Assembly (NCBI GenBank): GCA_965200955.1
Contig: OZ241742.1
Span: 1,674,001 to 1,738,000, forward strand
DNA: 64,000 bases
Source of the DNA: Bin80 sp026708685
GTDB taxonomy: Bacteria > Bacteroidota > Rhodothermia > Rhodothermales > Bin80
Direction: 5' to 3'
Part shown: one piece after another, positions 17,764-26,828 of the stretch
Layout: each line of letters begins with the position of its first letter
Position numbering within the stretch: the stretch's first letter is position 1
Made by a program: the position numbers and the translations under genes
Notes under the pieces: generated by a model
Told to the model about the DNA's origin: nothing
Databases searched by the model: none
Seen by the model: the letters and a program-made list of their open reading frames with translations, nothing else

Positions 17764-19043
17764 TGGACATATGGAATTGTGAGAGGTCCCTCTGGTACGA
17801 CGGCAACGGGCGTATCGGCGCGGCCAAGTTGATCCAGTTCCTGATTGATTGCCTCTCGAAGATCTTCTACGGGGGTTAAATGACTTTTTCTGACCAAGGC
17901 AGGATCAAGCTCACTCAGTAGGCTGACACGACACGTTTGAAGGATCTGTAACAGTTTTTGTGTTTGCCATTGATCAGGTTCTCGAAAATGTGGATCTCGG
18001 ATTGCTTCCCAGGCTTTCTGTGGGCTTGGCCATCTCAGAAGTTGATCCTTGAATGCTCCATGCTCTGGAAATCCATCGTTGCACCGTGATGCCGTGAGGA
18101 TCAACCCGCCCGGTGCAGTGATTGAATAGGCAGCGGACATCCCCTTCACGGTCTGGTACAGGTTCAAGTCCAATGGATATCCGCTATTGGTGGTGACAAC
18201 AATTGGAAATGGCTCGTCCACCTGAACCATTGCTGTTTCTTTGGAAAACATACAGCCAGCTTCATGGGCCGACTCGACTTCTCCACAGAAATATCCAGTA
18301 ATTTGCCGATCTGTATTGAGGGTTACATTGATGAGAAAGTCAATAGGTACCAATGTTGCTGCAGACCGAATGTGATTCTGTGTGGGATTATCTTTGAGTA
18401 CTCCCCAGGTACTTTTAGGGTGAGCAATATTTGTAAATCCATGATACGTTTGGATGGCATTCAGGTCAGCGATACCAGGAAAGACTGCTTTATATCCTCC
18501 ACTAAATCCAGCCATAAAATGCGGTTCAATGAATCCCAACAGGATTCGACGATCGGCTGACATGTATTGAGAAGTATACCATACATCATATCCATAAGAG
18601 CTTACTCCTGCTTTCATCATGGTCTTCATATCACGCGAATCATGATTCACGATATGATAGCGGTCAGCAATGTCACGTCCAACCATCTGACAGAGTTCAT
18701 CATAGGTATTGCCTCTGTGTGTTCCAGTTCCGACAATGATGGTGATATTGTCAGGATTCAGATCGGGCAATTCTTCAAAGAGCCATGTGAGGAGGCGATC
18801 GCTCGGCAGTGCCCGCGTGATATCGGGTATCACAATGGCGAGTGTTTCATGATCCGCAATCAGTTCACGCAGTGGTGGACGGTGATATGGAGATCTGACG
18901 GATTCAATGAATGATCCATGCTCATCAGGTATCCCAGGCACATAACGCGGACGTAGGACCGTCGCATTGAGGCCTTCCAAATCAAGAGAGATCCCTGACG
19001 TGCCGTAATCTAAGCGCACGATGGATGACTGTTCACCATTCAT
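17760..19043 (-). CDS. LarA-family nickel-pincer racemase/epimerase homologue
   Basis: A 427-residue DUF2088/LarA-family protein; ATG at 19043 is preferred over TTG at 19046. Family motifs visible are PDITRALP (cofactor and substrate binding), GTGTHR, and GFIEPHFMAGFSGGYKAVFPG. The last contains the His and the Lys that carries the pyridinium nickel-pincer (NPN) cofactor in LarA. NSGYPLDLNLYQTVKGMSAA is the C-domain signature. LarA isomerises 2-hydroxy acids or related substrates, so this homologue may act on a sugar acid or hydroxy acid. The NPN synthesis genes larB, larC and larE are not in the window. Substrate unknown. Confidence 0.85.
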   Translation of the reverse strand: MNGEQSSIVRLDYGTSGISLDLEGLNATVLRPRYVPGIPDEHGSFIESVRSPYHRPPLRELIADHETLAIVIPDITRALPSDRLLTWLFEELPDLNPDNITIIVGTGTHRGNTYDELCQMVGRDIADRYHIVNHDSRDMKTMMKAGVSSYGYDVWYTSQYMSADRRILLGFIEPHFMAGFSGGYKAVFPGIADLNAIQTYHGFTNIAHPKSTWGVLKDNPTQNHIRSAATLVPIDFLINVTLNTDRQITGYFCGEVESAHEAGCMFSKETAMVQVDEPFPIVVTTNSGYPLDLNLYQTVKGMSAAYSITAPGGLILTASRCNDGFPEHGAFKDQLLRWPSPQKAWEAIRDPHFREPDQWQTQKLLQILQTCRVSLLSELDPALVRKSHLTPVEDLREAINQELDQLGRADTPVAVVPEGPLTIPYVH

Positions 19044-19046
19044 CAA

Positions 19047-19456
19047 ACAGATGAGTTGCTTTTCCTATGGATGAACGTTAAACACAGCATGTTGATCCAT
19101 TGAAAACCAGAACTAATGAAATATTGATCCACAAATTTCTACAATCATAATGGTGGAATCATTTCTGGTTTGAAACGTAGTATGTCCATAGATGATTATA
19201 CGAATCTGAGAAGATTTTAGTCAATGGGGATTATGATACCTAAAACGTAAACAACCGCTTCACTCACCGAGTTTCAAGGCGTTTGCAAGGTTTGTTTGAA
19301 TTCGTTGCCTTGTGTGGGGTGGCGTTCAAAAGTAGGGTTTCATCATTGATTTTCATCTGATATTGGTCAGTACGAGTTACTCATTCCATTTCACATCAAC
19401 TCTTACAGAACGTTTAGATCTTGTCAGATTCGGTTTGATTCATTCAATATGAGATC
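19047..19456. other. intergenic region upstream of the radical SAM gene
   Basis: About 410 AT-rich bases between divergent genes. It holds one copy of the TTTGCAAA repeat at 19276-19290 (AAGGCGTTTGCAAGG). No other coding frame or RNA was recognised. Confidence 0.4.
19276..19290. repeat. copy of dispersed TTTGCAAA repeat
   Basis: AAGGCGTTTGCAAGG, followed by TTTGTTTGAATTC. Read on the minus strand it resembles the 15695 copy (TTCAAA, then TTGCAAACGCC). Confidence 0.4.
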
Positions 19457-19477
19457 TTGATAGCATCACTGCAATTC

Positions 19478-20569
19478 ATGACACAGAATACGCATCCTTT
19501 ACCGGCTCCCAAAGGTCGTGCAACTGCAACGAACCCTCCGACGAGATTTGATCCCGTGAGTATTGAGCTTGATCTAGATGCCATGGATCTACATGAATTG
19601 CGACAGACTCAAACCCAATTTTTTGAAGACACCTCAAAATCGATCCTTGTCAGTAATGATTCACCGGATATTGGATATACATGGGGAATCAATCCTTATC
19701 GAGGCTGTGAACATGGATGTATTTACTGTTATGCACGTCCTAGTCACGAGTATTTAGGATGGAGTGCAGGACTTGATTTTGAAACAAAGATTTTGATTAA
19801 GAGCAATGCTTCAGAGCTTTTGAGCCGGGAATTGAAAAAGAAATCTTGGAAGCCCTCCGTTGTGTCACTTTCTGGTAATACGGATCCGTATCAACCTGCC
19901 GAACGGCATCTAAAACTCACCCGTGGATGTCTGCAGGTTTTATCCGATCATCGCAATCCAGTAGGAATCATCACCAAAAACCATCTTGTGACGCGAGATA
20001 TAGATATTCTGGCCCCAATGGCACGGATTGACTTGGTCCATGTAATGATCTCTGTAACCACCTTGCATAGTGAAATTGCAAGTGTGATGGAACCGCGGAC
20101 CAGTACGCCATCCCGTCGACTGGATGCCATTGAAAAACTCTCTGAGGCAGGTATACCAACGGGTGTCATGGTTGCTCCAGTCGTTCCCGGATTGACCGAT
20201 GAGGAAGTTCCAGCCATCATTGAGGCGGCAGCCCAACGAGGTGCTCTACGTGCTGGATATATCTTGCTTCGGTTGCCAGGTCCTGTTGCTCCATTGTTTG
20301 AAGATTGGCTGGATCGTACAATGCCTGATCGAAAGGAGAAAATCATCAACCGTATCAAGGATGTGCGATCGGGAAGACTCAACGATCCCCGTTTTGGTCA
20401 TCGAATGCGGGGGGAGGGTGTCTGGGCGGAAACGTTATCGCAACTCTTCCAAGTAGCATGCAAACGCCATCAAATGAACCAGATGAGGCATCCTTTCCGA
20501 ACCGATTTATTCATCCGAAATCCAAGTCATCAACTCAGTCTTTTTGAGCAGGATGAGATGACCTTTTAA
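19478..20569 (+). CDS. PA0069-family radical SAM protein
   Basis: A 363-residue radical SAM enzyme related to spore photoproduct lyase. ATG at 19478 is preferred over TTG at 19457. The [4Fe-4S]-binding cysteines appear in GCEHGCIYCYARP (CxxxCxxC), just after GINPYRG. GNTDPYQPAERHLKLTRG is a family hallmark. The C-terminal region carries DPRFGHRMRGEGVWAE. The biochemical reaction of the PA0069 group is not established. The gene is just upstream of lexA, which hints at DNA-damage context but may be coincidence. Confidence 0.88.
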   Translation: MTQNTHPLPAPKGRATATNPPTRFDPVSIELDLDAMDLHELRQTQTQFFEDTSKSILVSNDSPDIGYTWGINPYRGCEHGCIYCYARPSHEYLGWSAGLDFETKILIKSNASELLSRELKKKSWKPSVVSLSGNTDPYQPAERHLKLTRGCLQVLSDHRNPVGIITKNHLVTRDIDILAPMARIDLVHVMISVTTLHSEIASVMEPRTSTPSRRLDAIEKLSEAGIPTGVMVAPVVPGLTDEEVPAIIEAAAQRGALRAGYILLRLPGPVAPLFEDWLDRTMPDRKEKIINRIKDVRSGRLNDPRFGHRMRGEGVWAETLSQLFQVACKRHQMNQMRHPFRTDLFIRNPSHQLSLFEQDEMTF

Positions 20570-20732
20570 GCTGCTGGTAGCAATGATTGTTGAAGAGGAA
20601 TCCGACGAGCGTCAATCTGTTTGGTGATGATCCAAATTTCGATCCGATCCGATCTTCGGTGGAGATGAGTCCATTCTCTACGATTATGACAAGTTTTCAG
20701 ATGAATGAGAACCTTTACCAGAGATCTGAGTT

Positions 20733-20753
20733 ATATTGGTTATATACAAATAT
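20733..20753. promoter_or_regulatory. candidate operator in front of lexA
   Basis: An imperfect inverted repeat, ATATTGG and CAAATAT separated by 7 bases, ends 9 bases before the lexA ATG. Autorepression sites are common at this position, but the motif does not match a LexA box I know. Confidence 0.2.
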
Positions 20754-20761
20754 TTATTCTT

Positions 20762-21427
20762 ATGCCAAGAACATTAACTGCGAAGCAACAAGCAGTTTTC
20801 GACTTCATCGTTAAAATCGATCGAGAATCATCACGGTGGCCTACTTATCAGGAGTTCCGTGATGAATTTGACTTCAAGTCAACCAATAGTGTTACTCAAA
20901 ATCTGAAGGCACTTCTCAAGAAGGGCTATTTGATTCATGAGGATGGAGGGTATCAGCTAAAGCCCAAGGAGCCCCTTCCATTTAGGGGTATTCCTGTTCG
21001 TGGTGAAATTTCTGCGGGTACACTGCAGGAAGCGGTAGAATCAAATCTTGGAGAGATTACACTGGAAACCGTCTTTCCGAATATAGATCGCATTTTTGCC
21101 GTCCGCGTTCGCGGCGAATCCATGATTGGAGTGGAAATTCATGATGGAGATTATGTTCTCCTCGTTGATGATGACATCCCTGATGGTGGCATCGGGGCGA
21201 TTCTCTATAACGGAGAAACATCCCTCAAGAGAGTTTTCATGGATGAGGGTGGACTTCGCTTAGAACCAACCAATCCGGAGTTCAATGAAATTCGTATTTC
21301 GCCTGATATTTTTGAGGAGGTCGTTATCCTGGGACGATACATTGGCCATGTCAATAAACATGGAATTGCGAAGTCACCAGGAATTTATTACGATTACTCA
21401 ACCCGTTCTTATTCTCCATTTTCATAG
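20762..21427 (+). CDS. lexA: LexA SOS repressor
   Basis: A 221-residue repressor. The start at 20762 gives MPRTLTAKQQAVFDFI, the standard LexA N-terminus; the frame extends upstream to 20705 without homology. Residues 1-65 are the winged-helix DNA-binding domain. The self-cleavage bond is Ala85-Gly86 in ISAGTLQEA. The catalytic dyad is Ser120 (GESMIG) and Lys156 (TSLKRVF). The linker is somewhat acidic. Presence of LexA supports a Rhodothermota rather than a typical Bacteroidia origin. The gene is single, 190 bp after the radical SAM gene on the same strand. Confidence 0.92.
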   Translation: MPRTLTAKQQAVFDFIVKIDRESSRWPTYQEFRDEFDFKSTNSVTQNLKALLKKGYLIHEDGGYQLKPKEPLPFRGIPVRGEISAGTLQEAVESNLGEITLETVFPNIDRIFAVRVRGESMIGVEIHDGDYVLLVDDDIPDGGIGAILYNGETSLKRVFMDEGGLRLEPTNPEFNEIRISPDIFEEVVILGRYIGHVNKHGIAKSPGIYYDYSTRSYSPFS

Positions 21428-21989
21428 TCATTGATCTGCAATGATGGATGCGATTGCATGGTGGTGAAGGGGCCAGTTTCAATCGGATTGAATGGTTACC
21501 ATTGAGTAATGTTGACCGTAGATAGAAATCGCTAAAGGTCGTTCTGTGGTCTGCAGTTTTTTTAAGTAGTAAGTGTTTATCTGAGGTTTTCTTGAACCTG
21601 AGTACCACATTCATAAAGATGTGGTCATTTTGCACTCGCGAGTAAGAGTTCGTATTTGTCAGCATTTGGAGTATAGTGTAGAAACGCACTATGGATTCGC
21701 CATCAACGTATCAATAAGTTCCAGTACGGAACTTACATCAATTCTTCGTGCTTGAAGAATTGATTGATCAGATTAATTGCTATAGAAATTGGGCTGAGAT
21801 ACCACCGTTCTGGAATGGGATATTCATTCTAGGTGAATGAAATTTTCGATTTGAGTTCAAATCTAATCAGTAAAGTAGCGCCTGTTCAATTACTCCCAGA
21901 ATTCAATCAAAACTGTCTTAACCCGACTTCGCCTACGGATCATATAGCCTCCACTAGCCTGAATCTGATCCTCGTGCGATCCATCCTTC
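21428..21989. other. intergenic region after lexA
   Basis: About 560 bases with no gene I can support. A weak 6-bp stem (TCATTG/CAATGA) lies right after the lexA stop. A 94-codon plus-strand frame at 21833-22117 is antisense to the end of the IS1634-like remnant and is not counted. Confidence 0.35.
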
Positions 21990-22517
21990 ACGACACGGAG
22001 TGCCTGTGCGTTCTTGGATCGTTGGGTTGGACGAACTCAGGAGTTGAAGCCCTGTCGTTGCTCTGTGTGCACTCCTTACCATTTCTGGAGGCATTTTCGC
22101 CCCCTTCAAGGGCTTGATCTGAAATCTCCATGTCCTGATCTATACGTTATTTTCGGTTTCAAACATAGTCTCGGGTGTTCAATGTAGAACCGCTGGGGTC
22201 TTGCTGAGGTCAATGACAATTTGGTGAAACCCTTCTTTGTGTAAATACGCATTTTTTGGTAGCAATTCCCGCATCCATGATCACCGTAGGATGCTCTCCC
22301 TGCAACTGGTCAAGTCCATCTTTCGGGTAGATGGTTCACTGATGTTTCCATGTAAAATTTGCACAAAACGGGGGAATCCTGATGCACTCAGTGTTAATGA
22401 CAGCGTCACCAATGGAAAGTCATTGCACTTCTGTTTGCTACGCCCATGGTGTAAAAATTCACCTTTTTCACAGCCATGAAAGTGGATGTTGGTTGGGCCA
22501 GAATGTGCGGAAGGCAT
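21990..22517 (-). pseudogene. decayed IS1634-family transposase
   Basis: The minus strand reads GRSKQKCNDFPLVTLSLTLS followed by ASGFPRFVQILHGNISEPST. A shifted frame gives GEHPTVIMDAGIAT, then another gives HKEGFHQIVIDLSKTPAV and TPETMFETENNV. These are in the correct order for an IS1634-type DDE transposase (GRSKEKRxDxPLVTLGLVLD...SGFPR...PTVVMDAGIAT...). At least two frameshifts and two stops separate them. The N- and C-terminal parts are lost, and no terminal repeats are recognisable. Confidence 0.75.
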
Positions 22518-22529
22518 CAGAGTGCGTTA

Positions 22530-22860
22530 TGCCTTGAACGTTATGCACTTAAAGAATGACCCTTCTTTTTTGGGTTTGTCGCTACAGTGAAACAATTGAT
22601 GTGCAATCGCTATGGAAATGGCAGAATATATCGCGAAATTGCCCCATGCTCTAAAAGGGAGATGTAAGCCAGACAATAGGAATCCAATTACCAAAATGAA
22701 CAAGATTTGAATAACATGAAGAACCATGCCGGACTAAAGAGTTCAGTCTTTTTGGCAAACGGTTCATATAGGAAAATGCCACACCCAAAGCAACTGTAAT
22801 CAGTACGCCCCATAGCAAGTCCATCTCGTTGTGAGCCCCATCAAATTCCCTCCAATACAA
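22530..22860 (-). pseudogene. frameshifted small membrane protein
   Basis: Two overlapping minus-strand frames look like halves of one gene. The first (from 22860) reads MDLLWGVLITVALGVAFSYMNRLPKRL; the second (from 22727) reads MVLHVIQILFILVIGFLLSG and later FAIYSAISIAIAH. Joined near 22727 they would make a protein of about 110 residues with three membrane segments. I do not recognise the family; the pieces could also be two tiny genes. Confidence 0.35.
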
Positions 22861-23244
22861 ATAAAGAGCAGTTAGAGGAAATATTATTGGAAGAATAAGT
22901 CTCCCGACAATTTATTCTTTTTCATCGTCTGGTTCTTGTTGAATTTAGGAAAATATTACCAAGTGTGTGCGGTCAAGCAACTGGTGCCTGCACTGTACTC
23001 GGTGTATCCTGCTGGACACATTCGGCAGTCGTCCCGATTCTTGCATTAACTTAGACAAATGACCGCATTATATATCGCACCCAATAGGCTCAGCTCAACT
23101 GTTACAAATGAGCCAAAACCACATGCCCCCATGATATGTGGCCAAGCCACCATCTAGTTGCAATGCAACCACCGGCAAAAAGTATGCCATTAAAGAAAGG
23201 GGCTTATATACGTAGGTGCCGGAGTAGCCGCTGATTAACCCAAA
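22861..23244. other. gene-poor stretch with a possible membrane-protein fragment
   Basis: No complete gene. On the minus strand about 23098-23244 there is an open stretch with PLSLMAYFLPVVALQLDGG, which looks like part of a membrane protein but lacks a start and ends after about 50 codons. The remainder shows nothing. Confidence 0.25.
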
Positions 23245-23280
23245 AAAACGCACGATCCTCCCAGATTTGAGGGCAGAGGT
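23245..23280 (+). repeat. 36-bp direct repeat, left copy
   Basis: Begins AAAACGCACGATC and ends AGGGCAGAGGT. It matches 24907-24942 at 31 of 36 positions in the same orientation. The two copies bracket the GC-rich ATPase gene. Its right end runs into a 21-base segment (23278-23298) that recurs, with two mismatches, at 57137-57157. Confidence 0.65.
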
Positions 23281-23484
23281 AACCGCCGAACTCAGGATTG
23301 GATATGACTCGCCCTTAACATGGGGAGCTCTTGGATGAGGAACATGAGAAAATGCTTAATCAAGATTTAGCCTATGGATAGATAATCATCTGGTGTGGAA
23401 CCCAATATACTCTGAAATCAGCCTTGCACTCCAAGTGCATTGCTGTTACCGCCCAAGATCTTGACGGGCACGCAGTTCTTTCTT

Positions 23485-24639
23485 CTAGGAGTGGAGGATC
23501 GGGCTATCCTGTTTCTCCGCCTCTATGGATCTGTCGGGACCGTATTCGGACACCAGCCATGTATGCATGGAGGGGATGGGGATGGCATAGTCTCCGTCCG
23601 TGCGCTCATCCAGTATGCCCTGCCGGAGCGCACGGCGAAACACCTCTACGGCATCCTCGCGGGGGTACTGCTCCGCAAGTGCATCCATGACAGCCTTTCC
23701 TGCAATAGTACCTCCAATAGGTTGATCTGCGAATAGCTGCGCGATGATCGCACGCTGATTCCGTGCGATCCCGTGTGCACGGGTCTGGTAATAGGCAAGT
23801 TGGTATTCCAGTCCCGTCGCGAGAACCCGTCCCAGTGCGGCTTGAGTGGGCTTCTCGCCACCCTCTGAAATGACTTGTCGCACCGCTTCTACGTAGCACA
23901 TAATGTGGTGGGGCCAACCATGCGTCTGCTCGGCTATGGTTGGTATCCAGCCAGCCGGTGGTGATTCCATGCCAAATTGATGACGTAGATTGTCTTCAAT
24001 CACTGCACGCGTGGAGGTGGTGTCCAGAGGACCCAGCCGCACCCTGAGGTCGTCCTCTATGCGGGACACGCCTAAGGACTCAAATGCCATCTCAGTGGTT
24101 CCCAGTCCACCTGCAAGTAGGATGACGGGACGGCCGACCTGACCGTTATGGATCATGTTTAGCGTGGATGTGGCCTCAACCTTGACGGAAGAGGGGGATG
24201 CAAGGTCAGCAATGTGCTGGGCCTCGTCCAGCAGTAGCAACAGCCCATTGCTGCTGGCGGCCTCGCGGATGATATCTACGACGGATGACTGCTCCACCGT
24301 TTCCTTTTTTCGGAAAAGCCTTACGATTTTTGCGTTGACCTCTCCACCTCGCTCCCTTCGTGGCGTATAGGGTACGCCTAGTTTTTTCGCCATGGCCGCG
24401 GGGTCGTACAAGGCGGAGGGGGTGATATTGCCTGCTATCGTATAGCCGATAGCCTCCGCATGCCTGGACAGCTCGCTCATCAGCGCCGTTTTGCCAGCAC
24501 CAGGAGGGCCTTTGATGAGAAAGACGCTCCCTGCTGCACAACTTTGATAGTGATCAAGTGCACGCAGGAAGGGGTGAATGATTTCGTCCCTTCCATGGAA
24601 GTAGTCTGCAGGACCTCTGAATTCAATGAATTTGCGCAT
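23485..24639 (-). CDS. ORC/Cdc6-like AAA ATPase, second copy
   Basis: A 384-residue paralogue of the ATPase at 12.4-13.4 kb. The start MRKFIEFRGPADYFHGRDE (24639) lines up with the other copy; the frame is open to 24690. Walker A is GPPGAGKT (44-51) and Walker B LLLLLDEAQ (133-141). PVILLAGGLGTTE and HGWPHH match the sister protein. The C-terminus is complete: DGDYAIPIPSMHTWLVSEY and a short polar tail. Its base composition is visibly richer in G and C than either flank, and the Arg codons used differ, so it was probably acquired separately. It sits between 36-bp direct repeats and beside a broken IS1595 transposase. Fold suggests ATP-driven DNA or protein remodelling; function unknown. Confidence 0.8.
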   Translation of the reverse strand: MRKFIEFRGPADYFHGRDEIIHPFLRALDHYQSCAAGSVFLIKGPPGAGKTALMSELSRHAEAIGYTIAGNITPSALYDPAAMAKKLGVPYTPRRERGGEVNAKIVRLFRKKETVEQSSVVDIIREAASSNGLLLLLDEAQHIADLASPSSVKVEATSTLNMIHNGQVGRPVILLAGGLGTTEMAFESLGVSRIEDDLRVRLGPLDTTSTRAVIEDNLRHQFGMESPPAGWIPTIAEQTHGWPHHIMCYVEAVRQVISEGGEKPTQAALGRVLATGLEYQLAYYQTRAHGIARNQRAIIAQLFADQPIGGTIAGKAVMDALAEQYPREDAVEVFRRALRQGILDERTDGDYAIPIPSMHTWLVSEYGPDRSIEAEKQDSPILHS

Positions 24640-24690
24640 TACTGCGGGGCAAGACTGATCGTATAACTCCCAGTTACAGTTGATGTTCAA

Positions 24691-24999
24691 GTCACCGAGG
24701 GGTAATTCCTGACTACATACGGGGATATGTAATTAACCGCCTGACGGAGTGTGATGTTGCCAATCTACGTACGTATACTCCAAGGATAAGTATTCAGATA
24801 CCAAACCGCATACTTGAGCGGCACTGGCGAATATCGCCAATCTTCGGAGCGAGAAGATATTGGACACTTCGCATAGTAAAGTGAAGAAGTGCTGATCCAG
24901 CCCTGAAAAACGCACGATCTTCCCGGATTATAGGGCAGAAGTGTTTGGTTTTTCAGTATGTTTGGGTATATTTATTGTAATACACAAACAGGCAAAAAT
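24691..24999. other. stretch between ATPase and IS1595 remnant
   Basis: About 300 bases. It holds the right 36-bp repeat at 24907-24942. A 60-codon minus-strand frame (24733-24915) ends inside the repeat and is not supported otherwise. Confidence 0.35.
24907..24942 (+). repeat. 36-bp direct repeat, right copy
   Basis: Same orientation as 23245-23280, 31 of 36 bases identical. It lies about 60 bases before the IS1595-like pseudogene. Confidence 0.65.
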
Positions 25000-25953
25000 A
25001 TGGCACAGAAAGGACCAGGCAAAGCCTTCCGCATCGGCATGTCCATAGTGGACATCATCCGTATGTTTCCAGACAATGAGACCGCAGAGAGGTGATTCGC
25101 ACATTTATGCTGGGGTGGGAATATCACAAGCCCCCAGTGTGGATGTGGAAACATCTAGGTGGGTGCTACTCACCCATCCATGCCGAATCGTTGCAGGTCA
25201 TGTATCAAGCGGTTCAGCGTACGCGTTGGTACCGTCATGCAGTCCGCGAAACTCAGTTACCAGCAGTGGGCGTTAGCGATCTACCTCGTCACCACCAACC
25301 TCAAGGGCATATCCAGCATGAAATTGCACAGGAGGATATTGGCATTACGCAGAAGACCGCGTGGTTTCTGACGATGCGGATCCGTGAGACATGGAACAAT
25401 GGGCATCTCATCTCTTTGACCGACCCACTGAGGTGGATGAAACGTATATCGGAGGGAAAGAAAAGAACAAGCACGAGTACAAGAAACTTAAGGCGGGGAG
25501 AGGTACCGTTGGCAAGACTGCCGTTGTAGGTGCTAAAGACCGCTCCAGCAATGCCGTTCGTGCATGGTGGTGAACAGCACCAACACACAGACACTGACAC
25601 ACTTTGTGTACAGTTCTTCCAAGAAAGGCTCAGTGGTCTTCACGGATGAAGCCTCCGCCTACGATGCACTCAAAGGCTACAAGCATAAAGCCGTCAAGCA
25701 CTCTGCGAAACAGTATATGGATGGCATGGCATACACGAACGGCATTGAGTCGTTCTGGTCGCTCTTGAAGCGAGGTTTCTATGGCACCTACCATCACTTG
25801 TCTTCGTGGCAGTTGCAACGCTACATCAACGAGTTTGCTGGCAGGCACAATGTACGGTGCATGGACATCGAAAGGCAGATGGAGAAGATCGGGCAGGGCA
25901 GGATTATGCATGGAAGTACGTTGGATCAGAAAATCAAAATCATGGTAAATTGA
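25000..25953 (+). pseudogene. broken IS1595-family transposase
   Basis: Successive frames rebuild an ISXO2-like transposase. It begins MAQKGPGKAFRIGMSIVDII, then a TGA replaces Trp in TAER-FAHLCWGG. A zinc-ribbon part CGCGNI and CRSCIKRFSVRVGT follows with a TAG between. A frameshift then leads to DIGITQKTAWFLTMRIRETW. A second leads to EVDETYIGGKEKNKH with the first catalytic Asp, and a third to the 130-codon end. The end holds VFTDEASAY (second Asp) and YTNGIESFWSLLKRGFYGTY (Glu). At least two nonsense codons and three frameshifts rule out activity. Terminal repeats were not identified. Confidence 0.88.
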
Positions 25954-26141
25954 TAAGGCATTAGGTTAAGTGATGCCTAATCGTTTTGTATTTGGACTTC
26001 CGTGATCAGTATAGTTTTGATGCGATTATTGATAGTGACGATATGATTTTGATCAAATGAGGAGTTTATTGCATTAATTGACCCATTCATTAAACGGAAG
26101 AACTCTACATGGAGGTAATTGTATGTTTCACTAAATGTTGA

Positions 26142-26819
26142 TTACCAAGATAACCCCAGAGCTCGGGTGAGAAATTTCATGAACTCTGAGCTGTTACGAT
26201 AGATGTCCGCAAGCTTATTTGGGAAATCATCACTGCACACAAACTCTTCTGAAAGGGGACATGATGCTACAAAATGCTTACTCTTCAGATCTTCAATTAA
26301 GGGGTGATTCGGATCAAATCCTTTGGGTGCACGCTTTAATTTTTGATGCTCATAACCCTGAGTGAACACCTTCAAAAATTTTGGATCCTGAGAAACTCTA
26401 ACCCACTCTTTGGACGCATCTGCGATGCTTTGACGGATCATCAATAATTCTTTGCCTCCAGGGGCCCAAATTCCAACTGACGCAAAAACTTGATCGGGTT
26501 CTAGGTGCAGATAAAAACCTGGTGCGTGAACATCTTTGCCAACTTTATGCCGAAAATACACCCCAGCTGCCTCTTTATAGGGCTTTTTGTTCTTGGAAAA
26601 ACGTACATCTCGATGAATCCGAAACAAAGATCCTCCCACTTTTGGCAGGGCCAAGAAATGGGGGCTGATAGTGTGAAGTGGCTGAGCAAATTCTCTGATG
26701 AACTGTAACAGAGGAAGTTTGACGTGTTCTTCATAAAGCGATCGGTTGCTATTGAACCACTCACGATCATTGTTCACAGAAAGTTGACGGAAAAAATCAA
26801 AAAGTGCTGGAGAAATCAT
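26142..26819 (-). CDS. DUF2461 family protein (TIGR02453)
   Basis: A 225-residue cytosolic protein; ATG at 26819 is preferred over GTG at 26828. The family signatures are NNDREWFNSNRSLYEEHVK near the N-terminus, FRIHRDVRFSKNKKPYKEAAG, PGFYLHLEPDQVFASVGIW and LKRAPKGFDPNHPLIEDLK. The DUF2461 family is widespread but uncharacterised. It stands alone between the IS1595 remnant and the copper ATPase gene. Confidence 0.9.
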   Translation of the reverse strand: MISPALFDFFRQLSVNNDREWFNSNRSLYEEHVKLPLLQFIREFAQPLHTISPHFLALPKVGGSLFRIHRDVRFSKNKKPYKEAAGVYFRHKVGKDVHAPGFYLHLEPDQVFASVGIWAPGGKELLMIRQSIADASKEWVRVSQDPKFLKVFTQGYEHQKLKRAPKGFDPNHPLIEDLKSKHFVASCPLSEEFVCSDDFPNKLADIYRNSSEFMKFLTRALGLSW

Positions 26820-26828
26820 GCAATTCAC

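Noticed and set aside
21833..22117. 94-codon plus-strand frame
   Set aside because: It is antisense to the IS1634-type remnant and has no protein-like motif.
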